The position numbers were made by a program, and so were the translations under genes. Source: Nonomuraea rubra (GTDB taxonomy: Bacteria > Actinomycetota > Actinomycetes > Streptosporangiales > Streptosporangiaceae). Taken from it: DNA of 64,000 bases. The notes under the pieces were generated by a model. The model saw only the letters and a program-made list of their open reading frames with translations, did no database searches and was not told the origin of the DNA. The stretch is taken from assembly GCF_014207985.1 (NCBI RefSeq), contig NZ_JACHMI010000001.1:603001-667000 (forward strand), in the 5' to 3' direction. Shown here piece by piece: positions 15,896 through 25,081 of this stretch; position 1 is the stretch's first letter, and every line of letters begins with the position of its first letter.

Positions 15896-17261
15896 TCGCC
15901 GGCTCCTTGTGCGCCGGCTCCAGCCGCTCGTGGAAGCCGCCGTCCGCCGACCGCGTGATGATCCCGGTCTCCACGCCGTGCTCGGCCTCGTGGCGGTCGG
16001 TCTGCTGGAGCGCGAGGCAGATCCGCCGGGTGACGACGAAGGCGACGACGGGACCGAGGACCACGGCGTACCTGAAGAAGATCGTCACCGTGTTCACGTT
16101 GAGGTCGAACTGGTGGGCGAGCTGGTCGTTGGCCGCCGCCGCCCACAGCAGCCCGTAGAACGCGACCCCGGCGGCCGCGATGGCCGTCTTCACCGGCGTG
16201 TCACGGGGCCGGTCGAGCGTGTCACGGGCGGCCGTCTCGCGGGCCACGCGGCTCGCGCTCTTGGGCCGGCCCAGCGCGTCGCGGCGGCCGCGCCAGGCCA
16301 GGACCAGCCGCTCGGCCGCCGGGTACGCGGCCAGGGCGGTGAAGAACAGCCCGGGGATCACCAGGGTGGGCACGAGGACCGCCAGGCTGAGCGTGTAGCC
16401 GCCGAGCGTGACCTCCCAGCCCGGCATGATCCGGAGCGCGCCGTCGAGGAAGCCCATGTACCAGTCGGGCACCGAGCCGGCCGAGATCTGCGTCGGCTTG
16501 GCCGGGCCGTACAGCCAGATCGGGGCGATCTGGAAGCCGAACCCGAGAATGATCAGCATGCCGACCGTCGCGGTCGCCATCATCGGGCGGGCGCTGCGCC
16601 GCCCCGGCAGCGTGGCGACGAACCGCGTGTGGCCGTGCCGCCGCACCAGCAGCTCGCGGCCGATCAGCAGCGCGGCCATGACGGCCGGGATGATCAGGTG
16701 TCCCGCGTACAGGGTGGGGATGATCTGGTCGCCGGGGAAGTCCGGGCCGAACAGCAGCGACGTCGCCCAGGCGCCCACCACCGGGATGGACTGCACCACC
16801 GACAGCATCAGCCACAGGCTGCCGCCCGACAGCATGTCGTCGGGCAGGGCGTTGCCGGTCTCGCCGGCGGCCATGCCGAGCGCCAGCAGCGTCACCCAGA
16901 TCAGCCACTGGGTGGTGCGCGGCCGGCGGAACGCGCCGGTGAGGAACATGCGCAGCAGTTGCAGCACGACGGCCGCCACGAAGACCAGCGCCGCCCAGTG
17001 GTGCATCTGCCGGATGAACAGGCCGCCGCGCACCTCCAGGCTCAGGCGCATGGTCGAGTCGTAGGCCTCGCTGACGAGGAGTCCGCGCAGCGGGCCGTAC
17101 GAGCCGTCGTAGGTCACCTGCGACATGCTCGGCACGTAGACCAGCATCAACAGCGCGCCGGTCACCAGCAGGACGACGAACGACCAGACGGCGATCTCGG
17201 CGAACATGAACGACCAGTGGGAGAACTGGAAAGAACGGCGCTTGACCGACAATGAACGCAT
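15873..17261 (-). CDS. Cytochrome bc1-type cytochrome b subunit (QcrB-like), orphan copy
   Basis: A 462-aa polytopic membrane protein. I start it at ATG 17261 (MRSLSVKRRSFQFSHWSFMF); an upstream ATG at 17321 adds a poor tail. Haem-ligand histidines appear in QMHHWAALVF and YAGHLIIPAV. The quinol-site motif is PDWY in GSVPDWYMGFLDGALRIMPG, the actinobacterial form of PEWY. A normal actinomycete qcrCAB operon places this gene after the cytochrome c and Rieske subunits, but here neither is adjacent. It is therefore a second, stand-alone cytochrome b. It may replace the main subunit under some condition or serve another electron-transfer chain. Confidence 0.88.
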   Translation of the reverse strand: MRSLSVKRRSFQFSHWSFMFAEIAVWSFVVLLVTGALLMLVYVPSMSQVTYDGSYGPLRGLLVSEAYDSTMRLSLEVRGGLFIRQMHHWAALVFVAAVVLQLLRMFLTGAFRRPRTTQWLIWVTLLALGMAAGETGNALPDDMLSGGSLWLMLSVVQSIPVVGAWATSLLFGPDFPGDQIIPTLYAGHLIIPAVMAALLIGRELLVRRHGHTRFVATLPGRRSARPMMATATVGMLIILGFGFQIAPIWLYGPAKPTQISAGSVPDWYMGFLDGALRIMPGWEVTLGGYTLSLAVLVPTLVIPGLFFTALAAYPAAERLVLAWRGRRDALGRPKSASRVARETAARDTLDRPRDTPVKTAIAAAGVAFYGLLWAAAANDQLAHQFDLNVNTVTIFFRYAVVLGPVVAFVVTRRICLALQQTDRHEAEHGVETGIITRSADGGFHERLEPAHKEPAISARGSR

Positions 17262-17379
17262 CTCAGGCCCCCTAGCCTCGCCTACACACACAAGACGCGG
17301 CCGGGACGGCGAGTGTGACATCGGAAGAGGCGCCGGCGACGGTGAAACACGTCACTCTTGCAGGGGCGTCATGCCCGGA

Positions 17380-17784
17380 TCACTCCGGGCGCGACCGCCT
17401 CTCCACGGCCGGGCGGCCGAACAGCTTGTCGAGGCTGCGGCGCTCGCGCTTGGTGGGACGGCCCGCGCCGCGAGCGCGGACGGCCACCTGCACCGTCTCC
17501 TCGCGCGGCGGAGGCGGAGGGCTCTTGTCCACGTAGCACTCGGCGGCCACGGCGGCGCCGACGCGCTTGGTGATGAGCCGGGAGACGACCACGATGCGTT
17601 CGTGCCCCTCGTGCCGGAGCCTGACCTCGTCACCCACCCGTACGGCGTGCGCGGGCTTGACCCGCACCCCGTTGACCCGGACGTGCCCGCCCCGGCAGGC
17701 GTCGGAGGCGATCGAGCGAGTCCTGGTGAGCCGCACCGACCAGATCCAGCTGTCCACCCGCGCGCTCACCTGCTCAGCTGCCAT
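17380..17784 (-). CDS. S4-domain RNA-binding protein (Hsp15-like)
   Basis: A 134-aa protein beginning at ATG 17784 (MAAEQVSARVDSWIWSVRLT). The S4 domain covers about residues 8-70: RVDSWIWSVRLTRTRSIASD, then RGGHVRVNGVRVKPAHAV, with VGDEVRL. The C-terminus is basic, ending in KRERRSLDKLFGRP. Hsp15 proteins bind nascent-chain-containing 50S subunits; the same architecture is common in actinomycetes. It is divergent from the LamG/FG-GAP gene, and the SARP-type promoter lies in the 93-bp gap but points the other way. Confidence 0.88.
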   Translation of the reverse strand: MAAEQVSARVDSWIWSVRLTRTRSIASDACRGGHVRVNGVRVKPAHAVRVGDEVRLRHEGHERIVVVSRLITKRVGAAVAAECYVDKSPPPPPREETVQVAVRARGAGRPTKRERRSLDKLFGRPAVERRSRPE

Positions 17785-17840
17785 CCCGCCACTGTACTGA
17801 ACGGCGGGCGCGCCGCCCGCCACCTGCCGCGGGAGACGGC

Positions 17841-17871
17841 ATACCGGCGCCATACCGCCGGTTCCTAGTCT
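17841..17871 (+). promoter_or_regulatory. SARP-type promoter, copy 1 (for the LamG/FG-GAP gene)
   Basis: Two heptamers, ATACCGG (17841-17847) and ATACCGC (17852-17858), start 11 bp apart, one helical turn. After seven bases comes the -10-like TAGTCT (17866-17871). The GTG start codon at 17878 is about seven bases further, so the mRNA may be leaderless. SARP regulators bind such direct heptamers just upstream of the -10. The same layout occurs at 21597-21627 and at 50649-50619. Confidence 0.72.
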
Positions 17872-17877
17872 GCCGCC

Positions 17878-19509
17878 GTGCACGCATTAAGAACTCAGAT
17901 CGCCCCAGGCAGGGCGCTCGGGCGGCGCCTGCTCGCCGCGGCGGGCCTGGGCGCCTCGATGGTATGCCTTCCGCACGCGGCCGCGGCGAGCACCGCCGGC
18001 CTGAGCGCCTACGACGAGCTGGTGCTCTCGCACCGCCCGGTCGCCTACTGGCGGCTCTCGCACCCCTCCGCCGGTACGGAGACCGACCGCACCGGCAACG
18101 GCCACAAGGGCACCTTCCGCGGCGTCACCAGCACGGTCCAGCTCCCCAACCGGGACGGCGCCGCGGTCTTCAACGGCTCCTCGGGCTCTTTCGAGGTCCC
18201 CACCGCCAAGCCGTTCCACATCTCCACCACCGGCAGGTTCACCGTGGAGGCGTGGATCAGGCCGCACACCCTGCAGTTCCCCGACGAGGAACAGACCGGC
18301 TACGTCTACTTCATGGGCAAGGGCACGAAGTCGAACGCCGGCGGCGATCGCGAGTGGGCCGGCCGCATGTACTCGAAGGAGAACGACGAGAACCGGCCCA
18401 ACCGCATCTCCGGCTACGCGTGGAACCTCGATGGCGGCCTCGGCGCGGGGGCGTACTTCCAGCAGCCGGTCAAGGTCAACGAGTGGATCCACTACGCCGT
18501 CACGTTCGACACGGCGGAGGGCTCGTACGGCAGGGTGCGGATCTACCGCAACGGCGTGCTGGCGGGCATGGACCACCTGGCCTTCCGGCCCGGCACGGCC
18601 GACGAGGTCATCATCAAGCCCAGGCCGGGCTCGGCGCCGGTCCGGGTCGGCACCCGCGACGGCAAGTCCTACTTCAAGGGGGCGATCGGCAAGTTCGCGA
18701 TCTACAACCGCGAGCTGTCGGGAGCGGAGCTGCGCTCCCACTACAACGCGATGACCGGCTCGGCCACGCCGGACTTCGACGCCGACGGCGTGGGCGACCT
18801 CTTCTCCACCTCCGCCGGCACCCTGACCATCTGGAACGGCCAGGGCGGCAACAGGTTCGGCCCGCCCGCCACGGGCGGCGGCGGATGGGCCGCCTACAGC
18901 CGTCCGGTCGCGGGCGACTTCAACGGCGACGGCCGCACCGACCTGCTCGCGGTCAAGAAGGAGACCAACCGGCTGCACGTCTGGAACGGCACGGGCGCCA
19001 ACGGGTTCGGCGAGGGCAGGGAGCTCGGGCCCGGCTGGGAGCCCTATGCCGACTCGCTGGTGTCGCTGGGCGACGTCAACAGGGACGGCCGCCCGGATCT
19101 CGGCGCCGTGCACGCCGAGACCGGCGTCTTCACCGTCTGGAACGGCACCGGCGGCAACGGCTTCGCGGCCGCCGACCCGATCGGCGGCGGCTGGACGGCC
19201 TACTCCCGTCCGATCGCGGGCGACTTCAACGGCGACGGCATCGGCGACCTGCTCGCCGTCAAGAAGGACGGCAACACCTTGCACGTCTGGAACGGCAAGG
19301 GGGCGAACAGCTTCACCGGCGCGATCGAGCTGGGCCCCGGCTGGGAGCCGTACGCGAGCTCGCTGATGTCCCCGGGAGACGTCAACGGGGACGGTCACTC
19401 CGATCTCGCGGCCACGCGCGACGGCACGCTCTACATCTGGAACGGGAAGGGCGGCAACGGGTTCGGCCCCGGCACCGCCGTCAGCTCCGGCTGGGCCTCG
19501 TATTTCTGA
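17878..19509 (+). CDS. Secreted LamG-like plus FG-GAP (VCBS) repeat protein
   Basis: A 543-aa secreted protein. The GTG start leads to an Arg-containing signal peptide ending near PHAAAAS. Residues about 45-295 are a LamG/concanavalin-like domain, with VAYWRLSHPSAGTETDRTGN and FTVEAWIRPHTLQ. Residues about 296-543 hold repeats of the FG-GAP kind, each with a calcium-type motif such as DFNGDGRTDLLAVKK or DVNRDGRPDLGAVHA followed by HVWNG. Such proteins usually bind glycans or surfaces; no catalytic domain is seen. Its C-terminal half is nearly the same as that of the convergent lyase gene. The promoter has SARP heptamers, so it is probably a target of the regulator at 21638. Confidence 0.88.
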   Translation: MHALRTQIAPGRALGRRLLAAAGLGASMVCLPHAAAASTAGLSAYDELVLSHRPVAYWRLSHPSAGTETDRTGNGHKGTFRGVTSTVQLPNRDGAAVFNGSSGSFEVPTAKPFHISTTGRFTVEAWIRPHTLQFPDEEQTGYVYFMGKGTKSNAGGDREWAGRMYSKENDENRPNRISGYAWNLDGGLGAGAYFQQPVKVNEWIHYAVTFDTAEGSYGRVRIYRNGVLAGMDHLAFRPGTADEVIIKPRPGSAPVRVGTRDGKSYFKGAIGKFAIYNRELSGAELRSHYNAMTGSATPDFDADGVGDLFSTSAGTLTIWNGQGGNRFGPPATGGGGWAAYSRPVAGDFNGDGRTDLLAVKKETNRLHVWNGTGANGFGEGRELGPGWEPYADSLVSLGDVNRDGRPDLGAVHAETGVFTVWNGTGGNGFAAADPIGGGWTAYSRPIAGDFNGDGIGDLLAVKKDGNTLHVWNGKGANSFTGAIELGPGWEPYASSLMSPGDVNGDGHSDLAATRDGTLYIWNGKGGNGFGPGTAVSSGWASYF

Positions 19510-20325
19510 CAGAGCATGAAAGGACCCCCGAATCTGATGGTCTCGGGGGTCTTTCTCACGGTTCAGAAGGCGGACTTCCACCCGGTGCCGACGGTGACGG
19601 GCGGGGCGAACTTGTTGCCGCCCCTGCCGTTCCAGACGTAGAGCGTGCCGGTCTCGGCGTTGACGGCGGCCAGGTCGCCCTTCCCGTCGCCGTTGACGTC
19701 CCCGGGCGACATCAGCGAGCCCGCGTACGGCTCCCAGCCGGGCCCGACCTCGATCGCGCCGGTGAAGCCGTTCGCCCCCTTGCCGTTCCAGACGTGCAGC
19801 GTCGCGGTGTCCTTCTTGACCGCGAGCAGGTCGCCGATGCCGTCACCGTTGAAGTCGCCCGCCACCGGCCGGGTGAAGGCCGCCCAGCCGCCGCCGATCG
19901 GGTCGGCGGGGGCGAAGCCGTTGCCGCCCTTGCCGTTCCAGACAGTGAAGACATTGGTGGTGGCGTGCACGGCCCCCAGGTCGGTACGGCCGTCCTCGTT
20001 GACGTCGCCCAGCGACACCAGCGAGTCGGCGTACGGCCCCCAGCCGGGGCCGAGCTCGATGGACGGCCCGAACGCGTTGCCGCCCGTGCCGTTCCAGACG
20101 TGCAGCCGGTCGGTGTCCTTGTTGACGGCGAGCAGGTCGCTGAGGCCGTCGCCGTTGAAGTCGCCGGCGACGGGCCGGGAGAAGCCGATCCACTGGCCCG
20201 CGACCGTGGCGGGCGGGGCGAACGTGTTGCCACCCTGGCCGTTCCAGATGGTCAGGGTGCCGGTGGCGGTGGAGAAGAGGTCGCCCACGCCGTCGGCGTC
20301 GAAGTCGGGCGTGGCCGACATGCCC
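18765..20325. repeat. Long imperfect inverted repeat made of two FG-GAP domains
   Basis: The FG-GAP coding part of the gene ending at 19509 and that of the convergent gene ending at 19563 are inverted copies of about 745-760 bp. They are separated by only about 53 bp. Both encode SATPDFDADGVGDLFST at the outer end and proceed in register through four repeat blocks; the outermost 90 bp are nearly identical in DNA. Such an arrangement allows gene conversion and cruciform formation. Confidence 0.85.
19518..19555. terminator. Bidirectional terminator between the FG-GAP genes
   Basis: GAAAGGACCCCCGA (19518-19531) pairs with TCGGGGGTCTTTC (19543-19555) with one bulged base and an 11-base loop. Short T-runs lie on each strand at the stem base. 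It sits centrally in the gap between the two convergent stop codons. Confidence 0.85.
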
Positions 20326-21485
20326 ATCCCGGCACGCTGCGGGTTCAGCGCGTGGGTGAGGGTCTCCCAGCCCAGGAAGTGCGACACCCCTGTGGGGCGC
20401 TTCGCCTCGACCCACTGGCCGGCGTCCGGCAGGTCGTAGCCGAGGCGGCCGTGCAGGGCGTTGTAGCCGACCTCGAAGTGGTCGCCGAGGTCGCGGGTGA
20501 CCTTCCCGCCGCACAACCACGACGGGACGGTCCCGCCCTGCTGGATGCGGGCGTGCAGGTCCATCGCGTGCCGCAGCCGGTGCTTGGCCGTGGAGTACAG
20601 GTCCACGCCCTGGTGGCCGGCAGTCTCCGCGACGTGGGCGACGGCCGCCAGGCCCCAGCCGGTGTGCCAGAAGTCGCGGCAGGTCTCCTGGGTGAGCCCG
20701 TCCACGAACGTGGTCTGGCCGTGCCAGTAGTCGATGATCTCGGCCTTGGTGTCGTACTTGCTGCGCGGAGGCGCCTTGGGCAGCGAGCCGTCCGTCTTCA
20801 GGTAGATGTAGGCGGGCAGCCTCCCCCGCCAGGTCGCGACCGCCTTGTCGAACGAGGCCCGATCGTCCAGGTGCACGGCGATGCCGATCGCCGCGTCCGT
20901 CATGATCAGCTCCCAGTTGCCGTTGTTGTCCGGCCGGCCGGCGATCAGCGTCGGCAGGTACACGGTGCGCAGCTTGCCGGCGAACCTGGCGGCCTGGGGC
21001 CAGCCGGAGTAGGTGTGCTTGATCAGCTCGGCGGCGCGCGAGAAGTTCGCCCCCGCCCAGCCGGTCTGCAGCGGCGCGTTCGCCCCGGTGTGGCTCGTGA
21101 TCACGGCCGACCAGGCGTCCATGATCTGGATCGCCTTCTTCGCGTACCGGGCGTCCTTGGTCAGGTACCACTGCAGGGCGTGCGTGTAGGCCGCCATGGC
21201 GTCCTCGCGCTCGTCGGAGCAGCCGTTGTCGGGATTCGACCCGGGGCCGCAGTTCACGACGGAACGGGGTGCGGGCGTGTAGGACAGCGAGGCGAAAGAG
21301 TGGCGCTGCAGCTTCCGCCAGGCGGCCCGCCACGGCTCCTGGTCCAGGTTGGCCCGGACGAAGTCGAGCTGGGCACGGCTGACCAGCACGCCGGGATGCT
21401 TGAACACCGCCGCCTGCGCGGGCTGCGGGATGGCTAAGAAGGCGGCCGCGAGCACGACGGCGGCCGCGGTACGAGCTGGACGCAC
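19563..21485 (-). CDS. Secreted alginate lyase-family protein with FG-GAP repeats
   Basis: A 640-aa secreted protein starting at GTG 21485 after GGAGGG. The signal peptide ends PQPAQAA. Residues about 28-385 resemble the alginate/oligo-uronate lyase alpha/alpha barrel: FKHPGVLVSRAQLDFVRANL, then the NNGNWELIMTDAAIGIAVHL segment carrying a conserved Asn, and YWHGQTTFVDGLTQETCRDF. Residues about 390-640 are FG-GAP repeats almost identical to those of the convergent gene. It probably cleaves an acidic polysaccharide while the repeats bind surface or substrate; the substrate is not certain. A TTGACA-like -35 lies at 21541-21536 on this strand, but no SARP heptamers point toward this gene. Confidence 0.83.
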   Translation of the reverse strand: MRPARTAAAVVLAAAFLAIPQPAQAAVFKHPGVLVSRAQLDFVRANLDQEPWRAAWRKLQRHSFASLSYTPAPRSVVNCGPGSNPDNGCSDEREDAMAAYTHALQWYLTKDARYAKKAIQIMDAWSAVITSHTGANAPLQTGWAGANFSRAAELIKHTYSGWPQAARFAGKLRTVYLPTLIAGRPDNNGNWELIMTDAAIGIAVHLDDRASFDKAVATWRGRLPAYIYLKTDGSLPKAPPRSKYDTKAEIIDYWHGQTTFVDGLTQETCRDFWHTGWGLAAVAHVAETAGHQGVDLYSTAKHRLRHAMDLHARIQQGGTVPSWLCGGKVTRDLGDHFEVGYNALHGRLGYDLPDAGQWVEAKRPTGVSHFLGWETLTHALNPQRAGMGMSATPDFDADGVGDLFSTATGTLTIWNGQGGNTFAPPATVAGQWIGFSRPVAGDFNGDGLSDLLAVNKDTDRLHVWNGTGGNAFGPSIELGPGWGPYADSLVSLGDVNEDGRTDLGAVHATTNVFTVWNGKGGNGFAPADPIGGGWAAFTRPVAGDFNGDGIGDLLAVKKDTATLHVWNGKGANGFTGAIEVGPGWEPYAGSLMSPGDVNGDGKGDLAAVNAETGTLYVWNGRGGNKFAPPVTVGTGWKSAF

Positions 21486-21569
21486 GGGTTTCCCTCCAGA
21501 GACAGGACGCCCATTCCGCCAGCCCCCGGATGGGCTGTCAACAGGATCCGGCCGTGGACGCCGCCCGAT

Positions 21570-21627
21570 ATACCCGGCGCATACCGGGCGGAGAACATAC
21601 CGCCGACATACCTCGCCTTCCTAGGCT
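21570..21627 (+). promoter_or_regulatory. SARP-type promoter, copy 2 (for the SARP gene itself)
   Basis: Four heptamers are present: ATACCCG (21570), ATACCGG (21581), ATACCGC (21597) and ATACCTC (21608). They form two pairs, each spaced 11 bp. Seven bases after the last comes TAGGCT (21622-21627), and the ATG is at 21638. The inner pair and -10 match the layout at 17841-17871. This suggests autoregulation. Confidence 0.72.
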
Positions 21628-21637
21628 CTCTTCCCTG

Positions 21638-24415
21638 ATGACAGTGGAAATCGGGCTCCTCGGCCCCTGGCAGATCAAGCTCGACGGGCAACCGGTCCGG
21701 CTGGCCGGCCGCCGCCGCGTCGCCGTACTGACGCGCCTGGCGCTGGACGCCGGCCGCCCCGTCAGCACCCGCCAGCTCGTCGCCGACGTCTGGGGGCAGA
21801 CCTCGACGGCCACGGCCGGCAAGCAGCTGCACATCGTGGTGTCGAAGCTGCGTGACACGCTCACCCCAGGGCTCATCACCACCGTGCCCGGCGGCTACCT
21901 GCTGGACCTGCCCCGCGAGCAGGTGGACGCGCACAGCTTCACGCTGCTGGCCGGCCAGGCGCGGATGGCGCGCGACAGGCGCGAGCCGGGCACGGCCGAC
22001 GAGCTGTTCCGGCGGGCGCTGGCCCTGTGGCGCGGGCGGGCGCTGGGCGAGCTGGCCGAGCCGTGGGCGCAGATCGAGTCCAGGCGCCTGGAGGAGGAGC
22101 GCCTGGCCGTCTTCGAGGACCACATCGAGCTGCGCCTGGCGTCGGGCGACCACCACGGGGTGGTGACCGATCTCGCGCCGCACGTCCAGGCCCATCCCCT
22201 GCGGGAGGCGCCGCGCGCCCAGCTCATGCTGGCGCTCTACCGGGCGGCCAGGCCGTCCGACGCGCTCGCCGTCTACCAGGAGGGGCGCGCCGCCATGGTG
22301 GAGGAGCTGGGCCTGGAGCCGGGCGTGCGGCTGCGCCGGCTCCAGCACGCCATCCTCACCAGGGACCCCTCGCTGGAGCCGGCCGCGCCGGCGCAGGCCG
22401 GCCCGATCGTGCCCGCCGAGCTGCCCGCCGACACCCGGTCGTTCACCGCCAGGCACGAGGAGGTGGAGTGGCTGAGGGAGGCGCTGCGGCACGAGGGCGT
22501 GGCCGTGGTCGACGGGCCGGGCGGCGTGGGCAAGTCGGCCCTCGCCGTGCACGTCGCGCACGCGCTGGCCGGGCGGTTCCGCGACGGCGTCGTCTACGTC
22601 AACCTGAACGGTGCCACCCCCGGGCTGCGGCCGCTGCCCGTGCCCGACGCCCTGGGGCACCTGCTGCGGTCGCTGGGGCTGGACGGCTCCGCCGTACCGG
22701 CCGATCCGGAGGAGGCGATCGCGCGCTACCGGTCGCTCACCGCGTCGAGCCACCTGCTCGTCATCCTCGACAACGCGCTCGACGCCGACCAGGTGCGCCC
22801 GCTCATCCCGGCCGGAGCGGGCTGCCGGACCGTGATCACCAGCCGCCACGCGCTGACCACCCTCGACCAGGCCCGCCACCTGCAGCTGGCCGGGCTCGGC
22901 GACCGCGACGCCGTCACGCTGCTCGCCAGGATCGCCGGTCCCGACCGCGTGCAGCACGAGCCGGAGGCCGCCGCGCAGATCACCGTGCTGTGCGGCGGCT
23001 TCCCCCTGGCCATCCGGATCGCCGGCGCCCGGCTGCGGGCCCGGCCCGACTGGCACCTGTCCGACCTGGCCGCCCGCCTGGCCGACGCCACCGGCCGCCT
23101 GGACACCCTGCAGTACGACGACCTGGCCGTACGGGCCGGCATCGCGGTCGGCCACCAGCACCTGCGCGAGGAGCCGAGCGGCCACGACGCCGCGCGCGCC
23201 CTCCCGCTCCTCGGCCTGCTCGACGCCCCCACCCACACCCCGGCCGCCACCGCCGCCCTGGCCGGCTGGCCCGAGTCCCGGGCGGAGGCGGCTCTCGAAC
23301 GGCTCCGCGTCGCCCGGCTCCTGGAGCCCGTGGGCCGCGGCCGGTACCGCTTCCACGACCTCATCCGCCTGTACGCCAGGGAGCAGGCCGCCCGCGAGCT
23401 GTCCGACCGGGAACGCGCGGCCGCCCTCCGCCGCGGCCTCCACCACTACCTGGCCACGGTCAACACCGCCACGCGGCTCGTGCACCCGCAGGTCCAGGAG
23501 CCCTGCTACGGCGCGGAGCAGCCCGGCGTCGCGCTCGCAGGCGCGCGCGAGGCCAGGGAGTGGACCGGGGCCGAGCGCGACAACCTGCTCGCCGTGAGCC
23601 GCCAGGCCGCCGGGTCCGCCGACCCGGACACCGCCATCGGGCTGGCGCTGGGCCTGCACATGCCGTTCAACTACCGCGGCTGGGTCACGCACCTGGCCGA
23701 CGCGCACCTGAAGGCGATCGAGCTGGCCGCCCGGCACGGCGACTGGGCCGGGCAGGCGCAGGCGCAGAACTACCTGGGCTGGGTCTACCGCGACCAGGGG
23801 CGTTACGAGCAGGCGATCGCCCACCTGGAACAGGCGGTGGCGTGCTGGGGCAAGGCCGGCCTGCCGCACCGGCGAACGGGATCCTTCAACAACCTCGGCA
23901 TCATCTACACCTTGCTGGGCCGGCTCGACCTCGCCCACGTCAACCTGTCACGGGCGCTGAGCCTGGCCGAGGAGCGGGACGAGCGCTACGCGGTGGGCGC
24001 CGTGCTCAACAACCGCGCGCACCTGCTCTACCGGCAGGGCAGCTTCGAGGAGGCCATCGCGCAGGCGAGGGTGGCCGTCGCCACGTGGAGCGGCAGCCTG
24101 TACGCCGAGGGCTCGTCCCGCGCGACCCTGGCCCGCGCCTACATGCACGCCGGACGGCTCGCCGAGGCGGCCGACACCTTCCAGGTGGCGCTGGCGCTCC
24201 TGCGCGAGGCCGGCTACCGCATCGGCTACGCCGTGACCGCCTGGTGGTCCGGCCAGACCCTGCACGCCCTGGGGCGGCACGCCGAGGCACGCAGGGACTG
24301 GCACGACTGCTTCACGACCCTGCTGGAGGCGCGCCTGCTGACCCGCGCGGAGGTGGACGAGCTGATCCGGCGGCCCGTTCCCGAGATGCCGGGGCCGATC
24401 GGGCACATGCTCTAG
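21638..24415 (+). CDS. Large SARP-family transcriptional activator (wHTH-BTAD-NB-ARC-TPR)
   Basis: A 925-aa regulator of the AfsR type. The ATG at 21638 starts MTVEIGLLGPWQIKLDG, the usual SARP opening. Domains in order: OmpR-like winged helix (about 1-95, RVAVLTRLALDAGRPVSTRQ), bacterial transcriptional activation domain (about 96-245, ending YQEGRAAMVEELGLEPG), NB-ARC ATPase with Walker A GPGGVGKS (293-300) and LVILDNALDADQVRPL, then TPR-like repeats (about 680-900; LGWVYRDQGRYEQAIAHLEQ). It should bind direct heptamers and recruit RNA polymerase. Heptamer promoters occur before this gene, before the LamG/FG-GAP gene and before the protease-fold FG-GAP gene at 50564. It therefore seems to control secreted surface proteins rather than an antibiotic cluster. 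Confidence 0.9.
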   Translation: MTVEIGLLGPWQIKLDGQPVRLAGRRRVAVLTRLALDAGRPVSTRQLVADVWGQTSTATAGKQLHIVVSKLRDTLTPGLITTVPGGYLLDLPREQVDAHSFTLLAGQARMARDRREPGTADELFRRALALWRGRALGELAEPWAQIESRRLEEERLAVFEDHIELRLASGDHHGVVTDLAPHVQAHPLREAPRAQLMLALYRAARPSDALAVYQEGRAAMVEELGLEPGVRLRRLQHAILTRDPSLEPAAPAQAGPIVPAELPADTRSFTARHEEVEWLREALRHEGVAVVDGPGGVGKSALAVHVAHALAGRFRDGVVYVNLNGATPGLRPLPVPDALGHLLRSLGLDGSAVPADPEEAIARYRSLTASSHLLVILDNALDADQVRPLIPAGAGCRTVITSRHALTTLDQARHLQLAGLGDRDAVTLLARIAGPDRVQHEPEAAAQITVLCGGFPLAIRIAGARLRARPDWHLSDLAARLADATGRLDTLQYDDLAVRAGIAVGHQHLREEPSGHDAARALPLLGLLDAPTHTPAATAALAGWPESRAEAALERLRVARLLEPVGRGRYRFHDLIRLYAREQAARELSDRERAAALRRGLHHYLATVNTATRLVHPQVQEPCYGAEQPGVALAGAREAREWTGAERDNLLAVSRQAAGSADPDTAIGLALGLHMPFNYRGWVTHLADAHLKAIELAARHGDWAGQAQAQNYLGWVYRDQGRYEQAIAHLEQAVACWGKAGLPHRRTGSFNNLGIIYTLLGRLDLAHVNLSRALSLAEERDERYAVGAVLNNRAHLLYRQGSFEEAIAQARVAVATWSGSLYAEGSSRATLARAYMHAGRLAEAADTFQVALALLREAGYRIGYAVTAWWSGQTLHALGRHAEARRDWHDCFTTLLEARLLTRAEVDELIRRPVPEMPGPIGHML

Positions 24416-24428
24416 GACCTCGCGGGGG

Positions 24429-25007
24429 TCAGCCGGCCTGCCGGGCGGCCCGCTCCAGGCGTTCGCGGTAGTCGTGCCACCACGACTGGTCGTCGCTGGG
24501 CAGGTCGTCGCTCTGGTGGCGGCCGACGGCCCCGTCGATCAGCTCGCGCACGATGTCGGCGTGGCCGGCGTGGCGCTGGGTCTCGGCGAGCATGTGGACG
24601 AGGACGCGGTGCAGGGAGGTGGGGTTGCGCTCGGCCGGCCACCAGGCGACGTGCCCGGGCGCGTCCAGCGGCAGCTCCTCGATGGTGGCGTCCGCGTGGG
24701 CCCAGGCACGGCGGTAGAGGGAGACGATCTGCTCGCGGGACTCGTCCGGCGTCGCCCACATGTCCGCGTTGACCTCGGCACCGTCCTCGAACCAGGGCAG
24801 CGACTCGCCGTGCGGGCGGCCGAAGCAGTCGCCGAAGTAGCCGAGCTCGACGCTGGCCAGGTGCTTGACCAGGCCGAGGAGGTTCGTGCCCGTCGGGGTC
24901 AGCGGACGGCGGATGTCGTACTCGGACAGGCCGTCGAGCTTCCACACCAGGGACTCGCGGGCGGCCCTGAGGTAGTGATGGAGGTCAGATTTGTGCATGC
25001 CGGGCAT
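24429..25007 (-). CDS. DinB-family (DUF664) protein
   Basis: A 192-aa four-helix-bundle protein. Marks are MHKSDLHHYLRAARESLVWK, NLLGLVKHLASVELGYFGDC and LHRVLVHMLAETQRHAGHAD, placing three metal-binding histidines at the usual positions of DinB-like hydrolase/transferases. Members often act as thiol-dependent S-transferases, for example with mycothiol, or have unknown roles. The start is ATG 25007 or 24998; neither has a clear ribosome binding site, so translation could be leaderless. It is convergent with the SARP gene, 13 bp away, and no terminator is visible. Confidence 0.85.
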   Translation of the reverse strand: MPGMHKSDLHHYLRAARESLVWKLDGLSEYDIRRPLTPTGTNLLGLVKHLASVELGYFGDCFGRPHGESLPWFEDGAEVNADMWATPDESREQIVSLYRRAWAHADATIEELPLDAPGHVAWWPAERNPTSLHRVLVHMLAETQRHAGHADIVRELIDGAVGRHQSDDLPSDDQSWWHDYRERLERAARQAG

Positions 25008-25081
25008 TGTGTCAGGGGGGCGCCGCGCGGGTGCCGTCAGCCTCGGCCGCATGGTGCAGCCGGACCTGCTGGTCTCCGAGC

